Virus record (IMG/VR): IMGVR_UViG_3300031369_000003
Location: 1 to 55,132 of that record
Strand: one strand, 5' to 3'
Source of the DNA: a virus
DNA: 55,132 nt
Shown here in pieces: positions 1 to 6,690 of this stretch. Below the pieces are notes generated by a model. That model had not been told where the DNA came from. It searched no databases and was given only the letters and a program-made list of their open reading frames with translations. Each line of letters starts with the position of its first letter. Position 1 is the stretch's first letter. The position numbers and the translations under genes were made by a program.

Positions 1-48
1 GTCGGTAAATTTTGACCCATTTTCTCATAATGGGGGGGATAAATAAAT

Positions 49-354
49 CTATCTATGAGGTAAAATATATGCTGCATTCTCAGGGAGTGCATTCAATCCG
101 AATGATAACCTTACATGATTAATAGTTAATTCATTGGGCGTTAAGGAAGCGACAATAAGATTTCGATAGTGGTTAACCTCTTGCATTAATTTTTTATTGT
201 CATCAACCAATCCCTTGGCATCCTCATATCTAACCCATTCGCCATCTTTTTCAAGCAAAGTTGTAAATCCTTTACCATCGTTTCTTCCGTATGTTTGGTG
301 TGTAATTATCCTTGGTAAAGAGCAATTCATGTCATATATATTATATCTATTCAT
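49..354 (-). CDS. Hypothetical phage protein (101 aa)
   Basis: I do not recognise this family. It is soluble, with no signal peptide, membrane segment or cysteine cluster. The middle (about residues 45-65, DDNKKLMQEVNHYRN) is a charged helix that could be a short coiled coil. It is the last gene before the left edge of the window, directly downstream of the HNH/P-loop gene on the same strand, with a 15-base gap. If the window is a linear cos-ended genome, this is the gene nearest the end. Function unknown. Confidence 0.6.
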   Translation of the reverse strand: MNRYNIYDMNCSLPRIITHQTYGRNDGKGFTTLLEKDGEWVRYEDAKGLVDDNKKLMQEVNHYRNLIVASLTPNELTINHVRLSFGLNALPENAAYILPHR

Positions 355-369
355 CGTTCCCTATCACTC

Positions 370-1053
370 CTATTCAGTATACTTATCCCACCACTCATCT
401 ATATATCTAATATACTCATCCTTAATTTTCCGTCTATCTTCATCCATTTCCAGCCTAGCAATAGCCTCATCCCTGCTGCACTCACAGTATATTAACTCAG
501 CCCCTAAATCATCGGCCAACTTCTCCCGCTTAAATTTATCAGGCAATCCTCCTATGACCCAAGCCGTATTCCACCTACCGAATCTCGTCTTGACGTTATC
601 AATTAGATAATTATAGACGCCTATTATATTGCTTATTAGTTGATCAGGTTTATCATATGCAGGTAACAATGTTATGGCCTCGTATAGTCTATCCATATCA
701 ACTACTATGTCATTGCGTTCCTTGGATTGTATTACATAGCTTGTCTTGCCACTACAAGGACAACCATAGATAATATAGACTTGCTTAGTAACCTTTCCGA
801 ATCGCTTATGCTCTTTGTTATGGCAATCTCTACAGATAAGCTTAACGTTATCAGGATTGAGCGACACCATCACGTCATCAACATTATCAATCGTCAATGC
901 TATAGGTGTATGATGCAGCGTCACATCTTTAGGTGTTGCTATTACCCTACCGCATTGTTCGCAGACAAGGCCGCGTTCGGCAATGATTGACGCTCTAAAT
1001 CTTATCCACTTTTGGCTTGCATAGAATTGTTGTAATATTGCCGCTCTAGCCAT
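370..1053 (-). CDS. HNH endonuclease fused to a P-loop kinase-like domain
   Basis: Two domains in one 227-residue chain. Residues about 28-85 carry an HNH/zinc-finger nuclease pattern: C31xxC34, HH47-48, N66, then C74xxC77H with a final H82. From about residue 90 a second domain starts with Walker A GCPCSGKTS (97-105), followed by a VDMDR acidic segment and a C-terminal Arg/Asp-rich lid-like region, as in small nucleotide or polynucleotide kinases. HNH proteins beside cos and terminase are known to aid terminase cleavage in HK97-like phages of Gram-positive bacteria, so a packaging role is likely. The kinase half is unusual and could act on DNA ends. It follows the TerS-like gene by 3 bases. 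The RBS is weak. Confidence 0.8.
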   Translation of the reverse strand: MARAAILQQFYASQKWIRFRASIIAERGLVCEQCGRVIATPKDVTLHHTPIALTIDNVDDVMVSLNPDNVKLICRDCHNKEHKRFGKVTKQVYIIYGCPCSGKTSYVIQSKERNDIVVDMDRLYEAITLLPAYDKPDQLISNIIGVYNYLIDNVKTRFGRWNTAWVIGGLPDKFKREKLADDLGAELIYCECSRDEAIARLEMDEDRRKIKDEYIRYIDEWWDKYTE

Positions 1054-1056
1054 TGC

Positions 1057-1509
1057 TTACCAATCCTTTGCCGCTTCCATTTGTTTCCTTAGCTGTAATT
1101 CCTGTCGTTTAAAATCAAGCAGCGCCCGGTCGTTAGTATAATGTTCCGAATCTTTATTTTTGAGTAATATCGCAGCCGCCCCGACATCAGCAGGCATATG
1201 CTTTTTGGTTTTCTCAGTATATTTCGTTTCCTTTCCATCCTCGTCTTTGATGTAAGTTTTAATCTCTTCATATTCATATCCTAATGCTCTTTTGGCTAAT
1301 GCGTTTTCCAGCTCAGTAATAAAAACTTCCTTGCCTTTCTTTATGGCCTTAAGAAATTCGGGATATTTAATTTTATACTCGTTTGCCGTATTGATACTAA
1401 TTCCAAGATTTTTCCATATCTGTTCCTCGGTTAGCCCATCACGGCACCATTTTTCAACAAGTAACAATTTATCTTTAACTTGATTCCACTTGCTTTTTCT
1501 GCCCCTCAT
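1057..1509 (-). CDS. Helix-turn-helix protein, terminase-small-subunit-like
   Basis: The N-terminal half has a homeodomain-like HTH (LTEEQIWKNLGISINTANEY, about 30-50) preceded by a basic GRKSKWNQ start. The rest is a charged helix-rich region ending in ADVGAAAILLKNKDS, a layout typical of TerS or transposase-like HTH proteins in Firmicute phages. ATG at 1509 is preferred over the upstream GTG at 1521 because GGGTG lies at proper spacing. It sits directly upstream of the HNH gene, the place a TerS often occupies, yet a second (P27-type) TerS lies at 52521-52850. It may be a regulator or a second DNA-recognition subunit. Confidence 0.7.
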   Translation of the reverse strand: MRGRKSKWNQVKDKLLLVEKWCRDGLTEEQIWKNLGISINTANEYKIKYPEFLKAIKKGKEVFITELENALAKRALGYEYEEIKTYIKDEDGKETKYTEKTKKHMPADVGAAAILLKNKDSEHYTNDRALLDFKRQELQLRKQMEAAKDW

Positions 1510-1525
1510 TTTATCACCCACTTAA

Positions 1526-1714
1526 CTAATTACCCAACGAATTGTAATAAGCTTGCCCATATTGTTTAATGAACTTTTCTTTTCGTGAATTGATCCTATT
1601 GACTACTTTTTGAATTCGTTTTGATTTCAAAACATTATCATTTCGCCATTCATCAGCTTCCCATGCCGCCAAATGCGCAACTAAATAATTTATTCGATTT
1701 GGTTGATAACCCAT
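1526..1714 (-). CDS. Small basic hypothetical protein (62 aa)
   Basis: Not recognised. It is basic in the second half (KSKRIQKVVNRINSRKEKF), consistent with nucleic-acid or virion contact, but there is no defined motif. ATG 1714 is chosen because GGGGTG lies 6-7 bases upstream. It is followed after 16 bases by the TerS-like gene on the same strand and preceded by a 32-codon gene, so it belongs to the left-end operon. Confidence 0.55.
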   Translation of the reverse strand: MGYQPNRINYLVAHLAAWEADEWRNDNVLKSKRIQKVVNRINSRKEKFIKQYGQAYYNSLGN

Positions 1715-1719
1715 TTTAA

Positions 1720-1818
1720 TCACCCCTGTTTATCTTTGTTTTTGATAATCACCAGTTTTATTGCCTCGTTTGGCCTCCAATAAAACAGGTTCCAGGTTGC
1801 TGGTACCGATACTTTCAT
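1720..1818 (-). CDS. Microprotein (32 aa)
   Basis: ATG at 1818 preceded by AGAGGTGG at normal spacing. The frame is open to a TGA at 1720-1722, just upstream of the next gene's RBS. It contains a Trp/Pro-rich start (VPATWNLFYWRP) and a hydrophobic KLVII stretch. No function can be assigned. It is the first gene after the strong terminator at 1871-1898. Confidence 0.4.
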   Translation of the reverse strand: MKVSVPATWNLFYWRPNEAIKLVIIKNKDKQG

Positions 1819-1870
1819 TTAAACCACCTCTAAAACAAGTTCGATATCTACCATCCTCCAAAATCCCAAT

Positions 1871-1898
1871 AAAAAAACAGCTATCTCTCGATAACTGT
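1871..1898 (-). terminator. Strong intrinsic terminator ending the 1.9-2.3 kb RNA
   Basis: On the minus strand a nine-base-pair stem (ACAGTTATC / GATAGCTGT, one G-T pair) with a GAGA tetraloop is followed by seven T residues. It separates the structured gene-poor segment upstream from the left-end operon (TerS-like, HNH). Confidence 0.85.
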
Positions 1899-2045
1899 CT
1901 AATAATTTTTATAGCGTCGGATCATAGCAATTAGCTCCCCGGCGCGGTGTTTTTTTGAGCAGTGCTGTCTCAAACAGCCATGTTTTTTAATCGCTTTCTC
2001 AGCCGCTACCTTTTTATAGGCAACACGGAAAACCTTCTGCCCAAA
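1899..2045 (-). pseudogene. 48-codon open frame without a start codon
   Basis: The minus frame is open for 48 codons and ends in TAG directly against the terminator stem. The peptide is basic with two Cys-His pairs (HGCLRQHCSKKHR) and ends IAMIRRYKNY, so it looks like the C-terminal part of a small nucleic-acid-binding protein. No ATG, GTG or TTG lies near its beginning and a TAA lies just upstream in frame. It could be a decayed gene, a product of rare initiation, or joined to upstream sequence at RNA level. I do not recognise the family. Confidence 0.4.
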
Positions 2046-2290
2046 TTAAAAGCCCACCAGTTTAAGCCTATACCCTATAATCAATTTGTGGGCGTGTTAA
2101 CCATCGCAAGCCCCTAAGTCGCCTTATGGACTTACCGCTCAATAGTCAATGACGTTTTGAGCACTCACTAGGCGGAGTCAACCGGCCCATTTGTTTCGCC
2201 CCGGCTCGGGACGGATACAATATCTTTTAGAACTGCACAATCACACTATATACCTTAAAACCAGCAAAAACAAGGTTAAACAGTCTCATT
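1899..2290 (-). ncRNA. Candidate structured RNA, unknown class
   Basis: About 270 bases here (2046-2320) hold no plausible gene but contain consecutive stem-loops on the minus strand: 2200-2210 (CCCG/CGGG), 2137-2162 (GCTCAA/TTGAGC), 2115-2134 (TAAGTC/GACTTA) and 2052-2093 (GCCCAC/GTGGGC), ending at the terminator at 1871-1898. A weak promoter-like pair (TTGTTT, 15-base spacer, TATATA; 2247-2273) and a tandem 10-mer lie upstream. GC-rich patches stand out from the AT-rich surroundings. I could not match it to a known riboswitch, intron or HNH-associated RNA. Confidence 0.45.
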
Positions 2291-2301
2291 TAGTCTCATT
2301 T
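2282..2301 (-). repeat. Tandem 10-mer AGTCTCATTT x2
   Basis: Two perfect adjacent copies of AGTCTCATTT (plus-strand reading), just upstream of the weak promoter of the structured RNA and downstream of the terminator of the 2320-2745 gene. The placement suits a regulator-binding site. Confidence 0.6.
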
Positions 2302-2304
2302 TTG

Positions 2305-2329
2305 CAAAAAACAACCGGGTTAATCCCGG
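2305..2329 (-). terminator. Intrinsic terminator with the gene's stop codon in its loop
   Basis: Minus strand: CCGGG-ATTAA-CCCGG hairpin followed by TTGTTTTTT. The TAA of the 2320-2745 gene lies in the loop, so the last codons (Arg-Asp-stop) form the stem. The same hairpin recurs at 3132-3156 with the same arrangement. Confidence 0.85.
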
Positions 2330-2745
2330 CCTCTTAACTCAACGATATACTCCTTGATTTTACTGTCCTCGTCATCACTGAGATAATATTGGCGACGTTT
2401 ACGTCCTGTTGCCGGTCGCCCAGAACCTTCTCGCGAACCGCCCCAAGAGCGTAATATATCATCCTGATAGGCTAACAATAACATTTGCATGGATAATCGT
2501 TTGCGTTGTCTTGCGTATTCGTTTTGTTGGTGACATTCGTCTACAAATTTAGTTTTACTCATATACGTTTCAATTTCTTTGACCTTCTCAATGTACGCTT
2601 GTAAATATTCTTCCTTTTTTTCTTTTGAAAGTCCAATTGACCTGCTAGTTTTCAAATTATTTATCTCAAAATATCCATGTGGGATATCTAGAGACAAAGA
2701 CCAGTTTTTAATCAAGTGCTTCATTAAGCTAATAAATTTTTCCAT
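2320..2745 (-). CDS. DNA-binding-like protein with basic C-terminal motif (141 aa)
   Basis: Residues 1-95 are helical and charged. A Gly/Arg-rich GSREGSGRPATGRKRR segment (about 104-119) leads into YYLSDDEDSKIKEYIVELR, a pattern seen at the end of small phage and plasmid regulators where an AT-hook-like linker precedes a ribbon-helix-helix-like unit. I infer DNA binding. It is the second gene of a two-gene unit driven by the promoter at 3058-3086 and closed by its own terminator. Exact function unknown. Confidence 0.65.
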   Translation of the reverse strand: MEKFISLMKHLIKNWSLSLDIPHGYFEINNLKTSRSIGLSKEKKEEYLQAYIEKVKEIETYMSKTKFVDECHQQNEYARQRKRLSMQMLLLAYQDDILRSWGGSREGSGRPATGRKRRQYYLSDDEDSKIKEYIVELRGRD

Positions 2746-2746
2746 T

Positions 2747-3025
2747 TCATTTTTCCTCCTTTTTAAGATTAAATAATTTGTACTGAAACAGGATTTCTTT
2801 AAATAATTTGTCTATGTAATAAGTTTCATATTCTCGATGTTCAATCCACCATTTTGAATCTGTAGTGCTTTCTAATATAGCTTGTACTGCCAGCATTTTA
2901 TCGTATGATGTGCTTTCCTTTTTCATATCTAGAAAGTCCTCATACTGCACAAGAATGTTAATTCTAATAGTTTTAGCCCAAGCAATTTGTTTTTCGCTCC
3001 CGGTCAATTCTGGTAATACTTTCAT
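2747..3025 (-). CDS. Hypothetical phage protein (92 aa)
   Basis: Not recognised. Acidic/basic helical protein with the pattern SEKQIAWAKTIRINIL near the start, which resembles many small phage proteins beginning ELTGSEKQIAWA. No membrane segment. ATG 3025 is preferred over an upstream in-frame start because AAGGAG lies 9 bases upstream. First gene of the unit headed by the promoter at 3058-3086; separated from the next gene by one base. Confidence 0.65.
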   Translation of the reverse strand: MKVLPELTGSEKQIAWAKTIRINILVQYEDFLDMKKESTSYDKMLAVQAILESTTDSKWWIEHREYETYYIDKLFKEILFQYKLFNLKKEEK

Positions 3026-3057
3026 TTTTAACAACTCCTTTTCCTTATCTTGATATC

Positions 3058-3086
3058 ATTGTATCATATTTATTGTTGATTGTCAA
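3058..3086 (-). promoter_or_regulatory. Sigma-70-type promoter for the 3025-2320 unit
   Basis: Minus strand: -35 TTGACA (3081-3086), 17-base spacer, -10 TACAAT (3058-3063), followed by the RBS of the gene starting at 3025. A small inverted repeat GTTGA-CAA-TCAAC overlaps the -35 and may be an operator. Confidence 0.8.
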
Positions 3087-3131
3087 CTACATATTTCAAG
3101 TTTATATAGGTTTTTAGCATTATCTTTTATA

Positions 3132-3156
3132 AAAAAAATAACCGGGTTAATCCCGG
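3132..3156 (-). terminator. Intrinsic terminator (second copy of the CCGGG hairpin)
   Basis: Minus strand CCGGG-ATTAA-CCCGG stem-loop followed by a T-rich run. The TAA of the 3147-3323 gene is in the loop. It closes the transcription unit that contains the IbrA/IbrB-like genes. Confidence 0.85.
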
Positions 3157-3323
3157 TCGTATCTCTTTAACGCTTCTTCGGTTATTACCCAATCTCTTCC
3201 GATTTTATAAACCTCGTCCGAATTGAACTTTTTACGATGAACATCCTGCCTTATACGACCTTTTGTCATCCCTAGTTGCCGTTCAGCTTCGGCTATGGTT
3301 ATAATATTATTATCTTTCATCAT
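3147..3323 (-). CDS. Small helix-turn-helix DNA-binding protein
   Basis: About 58 residues with an excisionase/MerR-like HTH: ITIAEAERQLGMTKGRIRQD, then a basic wing (VHRKKF) and a C-terminal helix. Such proteins are excisionases or small transcription regulators. Two ATGs overlap the TGA of the ParB-like gene (ATGATGA), so translation is probably coupled. Whether it is Xis for this phage is uncertain, because it lies far from the integrase; the 24159-24425 gene is a better positional candidate. Confidence 0.75.
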   Translation of the reverse strand: MMKDNNIITIAEAERQLGMTKGRIRQDVHRKKFNSDEVYKIGRDWVITEEALKRYDRD

Positions 3324-3949
3324 TCGCCTTCCCAAGCCATTGAAAATTCTTTATCACCAAACATTTCTGCCAATCCGGTGATCTGTTTAAGCCTCAACAC
3401 CTCATCGGCATCCATACCTAGTTCTCTGGCGATTTTTTCATCATTCCAGTTTCGCCGTGATAACTCAACCACAATATCGCTCATTGCAGTTACAACGTGT
3501 TTCCCCCTAGCTCTGTTGTGTCGAATGGTTGACGCTATTCTATCAGCCTTTTCTTTCCTCTCGTCGTTAATAGTGGTTACTGGCAAATATCCTTTAATTC
3601 GTTTTTTTACTTCTTCGCATTCTTTACCCACTCGATTTCGATGGAACCCGTCAACCACTTCGATATGGTTGTCGTCTTCCCAAAAACCAACTATGGGTTG
3701 AGTATATCCGTCTTCACTTATCGAATGTTGCAAAAGCTTCATTTCAGGAGGCGCCACGGTGTTAGGGTTATAATCGTTTGCTTCCACTTGATCGGCCTCA
3801 ACCCAAATGACGCAATCAACCGGTTCGTTAACAAACGGGCTTATTTCATGTAATTTTATTCTGACTGCATTTAAAGCCGCAATTTTATTTTTCTCTGGTA
3901 ATTTATTCAGCTCATTTACTAACGCAGACAACGCATCACTGACTCCCAT
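3320..3949 (-). CDS. ParB/Srx-fold protein, IbrB-like
   Basis: 209 residues. The ParB-nuclease-like core shows NDYNPN (58-63), EDGYTQPIV (79-87), the signature VVDGFHRNRVG (98-108) and a basic RHNRARGKH segment. A C-terminal HTH (NDEKIARELGMDADEV) follows. Single-domain ParB-like proteins of this kind pair with PAPS-reductase-like proteins; the named precedent is IbrB/IbrA of E. coli, which activate eib genes. The two genes overlap by 31 bases, with GGAGG inside the upstream gene setting the start, so a joint function is very likely. This is not a partition ParB: there is no ParA gene. Confidence 0.82.
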   Translation of the reverse strand: MGVSDALSALVNELNKLPEKNKIAALNAVRIKLHEISPFVNEPVDCVIWVEADQVEANDYNPNTVAPPEMKLLQHSISEDGYTQPIVGFWEDDNHIEVVDGFHRNRVGKECEEVKKRIKGYLPVTTINDERKEKADRIASTIRHNRARGKHVVTAMSDIVVELSRRNWNDEKIARELGMDADEVLRLKQITGLAEMFGDKEFSMAWEGE

Positions 3950-5133
3950 TTCTGTTTCCTCCGTTTCATGATTTTTAAATATTTATCGTATGCCTCGCTT
4001 TTTGTCATGGTAAAAGATAATCCTTTACACCAATAATCATTTTTTAACAATGATTTACAGATCCTGCGCCATGATGGAACTTTCTTCCCAGCTTCGTCTT
4101 TTGCGTCAGCTTCATCAGGTATCCCATTCGGATAGCCCCGATCATACCACCACTTTAAAAATACCGCTATCTTATTTTCAAAATGATTCCTTGATTTATC
4201 TGGCATACTACATAATAATAATTTGGCAAACGATTCCCAAGTATGCCCATCAGGTTTATTGATTTTGATATTACCCAAAACATTTCCGGATTCTCGGACG
4301 TATAACGCCCCAGAATTGGCACCATTAACTCTAGCGACCACTTTACCCCATGTCTCTGGCTCAATAAGATGAAACAGCCAGAGCCCCTTCCGTTGATCGT
4401 CGCCGTAAGGTTGACATATCCTCATTTGGTGGATTGACAACCCAGCTAACTGCATATAATCGTAAAGTTTGTTGTAAGGCTTATTAAATTTACCGTTGTA
4501 CGTCCAAATGTCTTGCGTTTTCCAGTCATAGATCGGATAAATGTTGTAAAGTCCGTCGCCGCACCAAGTGGTATAGCCTTTGTCGTCGAATTTACTTTTA
4601 TCTCGAACTATTGTCCTGTAACGATTCAAAGATTCATCTGCACGAATTCCAACAAAGCAAGCCGTTAAATCGCCGCCTCCGTACCATTTTCCGAATTGTG
4701 GTACAAATTCCTCAAACTCCATTTTGTAGTGATAAAACGGAAAATAGCTTTGGTCTGTAATTGCCATTTCGGGCGGCTGTCTAATCCAGTCTTTTCCCGG
4801 TTCCCAACATGTCCATTTTGGTTCATACTGGCTAACGGCGTTTCGCAATGCAATAGGTAACGCAACCCAATAAGGTTCGATATGATCTTCATATAGCTTA
4901 TACATATACTGTATATGCTCAATGGTTATTTTGTATTGACCCTCTAAGTCCAAAAGCAAAACTCCAACTTTTTGATTTCGCTTTATTGCTTCGTCCATTA
5001 CCAAATGGAGCATAACGGATGAGTCTTTCCCGCCGCTAAAACTAACATAAATTTTCCTAAACGTGTCAAACGTCCATTCTATTCGCTGCTTTGCAGCTTC
5101 ATAGACATTTATTCCAATCGGGATTTTAGCCAT
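3919..5133 (-). CDS. PAPS-reductase-like PP-loop protein, IbrA-like
   Basis: 404 residues, close to the length of E. coli IbrA. An N-terminal PP-loop (SGGKDSSVMLHL, 33-44) marks the ATP-pyrophosphatase fold shared with PAPS reductases, thiouridine synthases and DndC. The C-terminal half (RICQPYGDDQRKGLWLFH and following) matches the DUF3440 style of IbrA proteins. Catalysis would be adenylation or sulfur-transfer chemistry; the target is unknown. RBS GAGGAGG precedes the ATG. Partner ParB-like gene downstream overlaps it; an unknown 127-residue gene overlaps its 5' end by 25 bases, suggesting a three-gene unit. Confidence 0.85.
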   Translation of the reverse strand: MAKIPIGINVYEAAKQRIEWTFDTFRKIYVSFSGGKDSSVMLHLVMDEAIKRNQKVGVLLLDLEGQYKITIEHIQYMYKLYEDHIEPYWVALPIALRNAVSQYEPKWTCWEPGKDWIRQPPEMAITDQSYFPFYHYKMEFEEFVPQFGKWYGGGDLTACFVGIRADESLNRYRTIVRDKSKFDDKGYTTWCGDGLYNIYPIYDWKTQDIWTYNGKFNKPYNKLYDYMQLAGLSIHQMRICQPYGDDQRKGLWLFHLIEPETWGKVVARVNGANSGALYVRESGNVLGNIKINKPDGHTWESFAKLLLCSMPDKSRNHFENKIAVFLKWWYDRGYPNGIPDEADAKDEAGKKVPSWRRICKSLLKNDYWCKGLSFTMTKSEAYDKYLKIMKRRKQKWESVMRCLR

Positions 5134-5492
5134 TCTTTTACCTCCTCCTCGTCAATTTTGAAAACCTTCCAATCCACAACTTTACAAAAATATCGTTGTT
5201 TGTTATCTTTAACATCATAAATTTTATTATCGCCGAGAACATACTCGGCATATATCCCGCGCGACCCTTTGGAATTGGCTTGGGAATAATCTTTTTTGAA
5301 ACGCAAAAACTCACGTTTGTATTTATATTTAGGGTCGAATCCGGTAATCTCGGCAACCCATCCAGAAGATGGCATCCCACCGAATACAGCCGTTCCGGTT
5401 CCGGGTATTAAATCGTTGCCCAATCTAGTCCATATCCTCATTTCCTGCACAACGTTGTCCCCTATTAATTCAATTTGTAAAACCGCTTTCAA
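5109..5492 (-). CDS. Hypothetical protein upstream of the IbrA-like gene
   Basis: Not recognised. A mixed alpha/beta soluble protein containing GTGTAVFGGMPSSGW near residue 30 and ending in acidic/basic helices. The TTG at 5492 is chosen because GGAG lies 8 bases upstream; an in-frame GTG at 5501 lies on top of the RBS. It overlaps the IbrA-like gene by 25 bases and so is probably co-translated. It may be a third member of that system. Confidence 0.6.
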   Translation of the reverse strand: MKAVLQIELIGDNVVQEMRIWTRLGNDLIPGTGTAVFGGMPSSGWVAEITGFDPKYKYKREFLRFKKDYSQANSKGSRGIYAEYVLGDNKIYDVKDNKQRYFCKVVDWKVFKIDEEEVKEWLKSRLE

Positions 5493-5790
5493 GAAAATCA
5501 CTCCGTTTTAGCTTCGTTTCTCCGATTATATTCGCATACCAATTATAAGTTGAAACACAATTTTCAAACTGATTCCACAAATCAGAATGATCATTGTTAC
5601 TAGTTGAATGAACAAACTTTCCAGTAGTGATGCATTGGAGTAAATTTTCTGTGGAGATTCTTTCTCGAAGCATTTTATACATTGTTATGGCTTTGCTAAG
5701 ATTAAATTTCATTTTAATCAAAATTAGTTTCATTTGTTTGTCTGCAATATTATTCGAATCAACCATTCCGAATATAGTTTGATATAGCAA
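5470..5790 (-). CDS. Hypothetical protein (106 aa)
   Basis: Not recognised. Helical protein with aromatic and Asn-rich middle (STYNWYANIIGETKL). The TTG at 5790 has AAGG 8 bases upstream; the annotatable GTG at 5799 overlaps that RBS. It overlaps the next gene by 23 bases, continuing the overlapping chain toward the IbrA/IbrB-like pair. Confidence 0.5.
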   Translation of the reverse strand: MLYQTIFGMVDSNNIADKQMKLILIKMKFNLSKAITMYKMLRERISTENLLQCITTGKFVHSTSNNDHSDLWNQFENCVSTYNWYANIIGETKLKRSDFLESGFTN

Positions 5791-5850
5791 TGTGTTCACC
5801 TTCTTTTTTAATAAATATGTGATTTAAGGATTACCACAAACCATCTAAAC

Positions 5851-6249
5851 TTATTTAAGTTTAATTTCGCCAGCTTTGATTTTACAATCGATGCAAGTAA
5901 TCATTAGCGGGTCGAATTCTTGATTCGGAGTTATCGACCAATAGGGGTTATAAAACAAATCGGCACAAGTTTCTTTTCCACATGCCGGGCAGGTAACTTT
6001 TTGATTGTGAGTCAATCCAGCAATTTTAACCTCCACCACGCTCCCATCCGTCCGACATTCAATTTCCAAATCCGGATTCCCCGGATACTCTTTTGCGATT
6101 TTATCCATATCAACTTTTTCACACTCATCGGAGCAATAACCATCATAAATTTTGCTGGTGTCGGGTTCCTCTTTAAAAAACTCCTTGAACTCATAAGGTT
6201 TTCCTACAACTTTCCCACAAATTTTACATTTTACTTTTAACATTGTCAT
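5851..6249 (-). CDS. Zinc-ribbon protein (132 aa)
   Basis: Three cysteine clusters: CKICGK (about 8-13) with CSDEC (about 40-44), CPACGKETC (about 88-96) and CIDC (about 119-122). These should bind two zinc ions and suggest a nucleic-acid or protein-binding role. RBS AAAGGGG lies 8 bases before the ATG. It is driven by the promoter and palindromic operator at 6285-6315 directly upstream, so it begins the unit that continues toward the IbrA-like gene. Family unknown. Confidence 0.65.
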   Translation of the reverse strand: MTMLKVKCKICGKVVGKPYEFKEFFKEEPDTSKIYDGYCSDECEKVDMDKIAKEYPGNPDLEIECRTDGSVVEVKIAGLTHNQKVTCPACGKETCADLFYNPYWSITPNQEFDPLMITCIDCKIKAGEIKLK

Positions 6250-6284
6250 TTTAATTTCCCCTTTCGTTTTCTCTTTATATTTAC

Positions 6285-6315
6285 ATTATAGCATTGTCAC
6301 GTTAGCGTGACAATG
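6285..6315 (-). promoter_or_regulatory. Promoter overlapped by a perfect 10-bp palindrome operator
   Basis: Minus strand -35 TTGTCA (6308-6313), 17-base spacer, -10 TATAAT (6285-6290). The -35 and most of the spacer are covered by a perfect inverted repeat, arms CATTGTCACG and CGTGACAATG separated by TTAG (6292-6315). A dimeric repressor bound here would block RNA polymerase. A second palindrome, GGTCTTTAGACC, lies next to it (6316-6327). Confidence 0.8.
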
Positions 6316-6333
6316 GGTCTTTAGACCTATTTA

Positions 6334-6358
6334 TAAAAATAAGCCGGAATCACCGGCT
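6334..6358 (-). terminator. Intrinsic terminator with stop codon in loop
   Basis: Minus strand AGCCGG / CCGGCT stem followed by a T-rich run. The TGA of the 6350-6628 gene is in the loop, as in the two CCGGG terminators. Confidence 0.8.
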
Positions 6359-6628
6359 ATAATGTCTGTTTTCAGCATCCAATGCGGCTTTAACGGCTGG
6401 ATAATGCGGATTATCTGGTGTTACCCTAATTTTGTCGCGTTCGTGATAGTCCGTTGTGGTATCGCTACTATTAATAACGTTTAACCCTTCAATTTTTGGA
6501 AATCGGCCATAATCTTTTGCATAAATTGTAATCGTCCCGGCGGGTTGATTGATCAGCTCCCCTGGTGAGTATCGCGCCCGGTATAGTTTGCCGTCAAGCT
6601 TTATGCCGTTCCACAAAAATTTTAACAT
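6350..6628 (-). CDS. Hypothetical phage protein (92 aa)
   Basis: Begins MLKFLWNGIKLDGKLYRARYSPGEL and continues with beta-strand-rich sequence (TITIYAKDYGRFP), ending in a helix (YPAVKAALDAENR). This looks like a small conserved phage protein of unknown function. ATG 6628 is preferred because AGGATG lies about 7 bases upstream. It has its own terminator. Confidence 0.6.
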   Translation of the reverse strand: MLKFLWNGIKLDGKLYRARYSPGELINQPAGTITIYAKDYGRFPKIEGLNVINSSDTTTDYHERDKIRVTPDNPHYPAVKAALDAENRHYSR

Positions 6629-6690
6629 TTTAATCATCCTTTCTATTTTCAGTCCCCTTCTTAGGATTTCGGATTTTTACTCTAATTTAG

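Noticed and set aside
1871-2320. Group I intron, HEARO/IscB omega RNA or riboswitch
   Set aside because: No catalytic-core motif, no adjacent IscB/IsrB-type gene and no aptamer consensus that I can align; kept only as an unknown structured RNA.
3320-5133. Plasmid partition system (ParB) making this a phage-plasmid
   Set aside because: No ParA, the ParB-like protein is the short IbrB-type, and integrase plus attP indicate integration.
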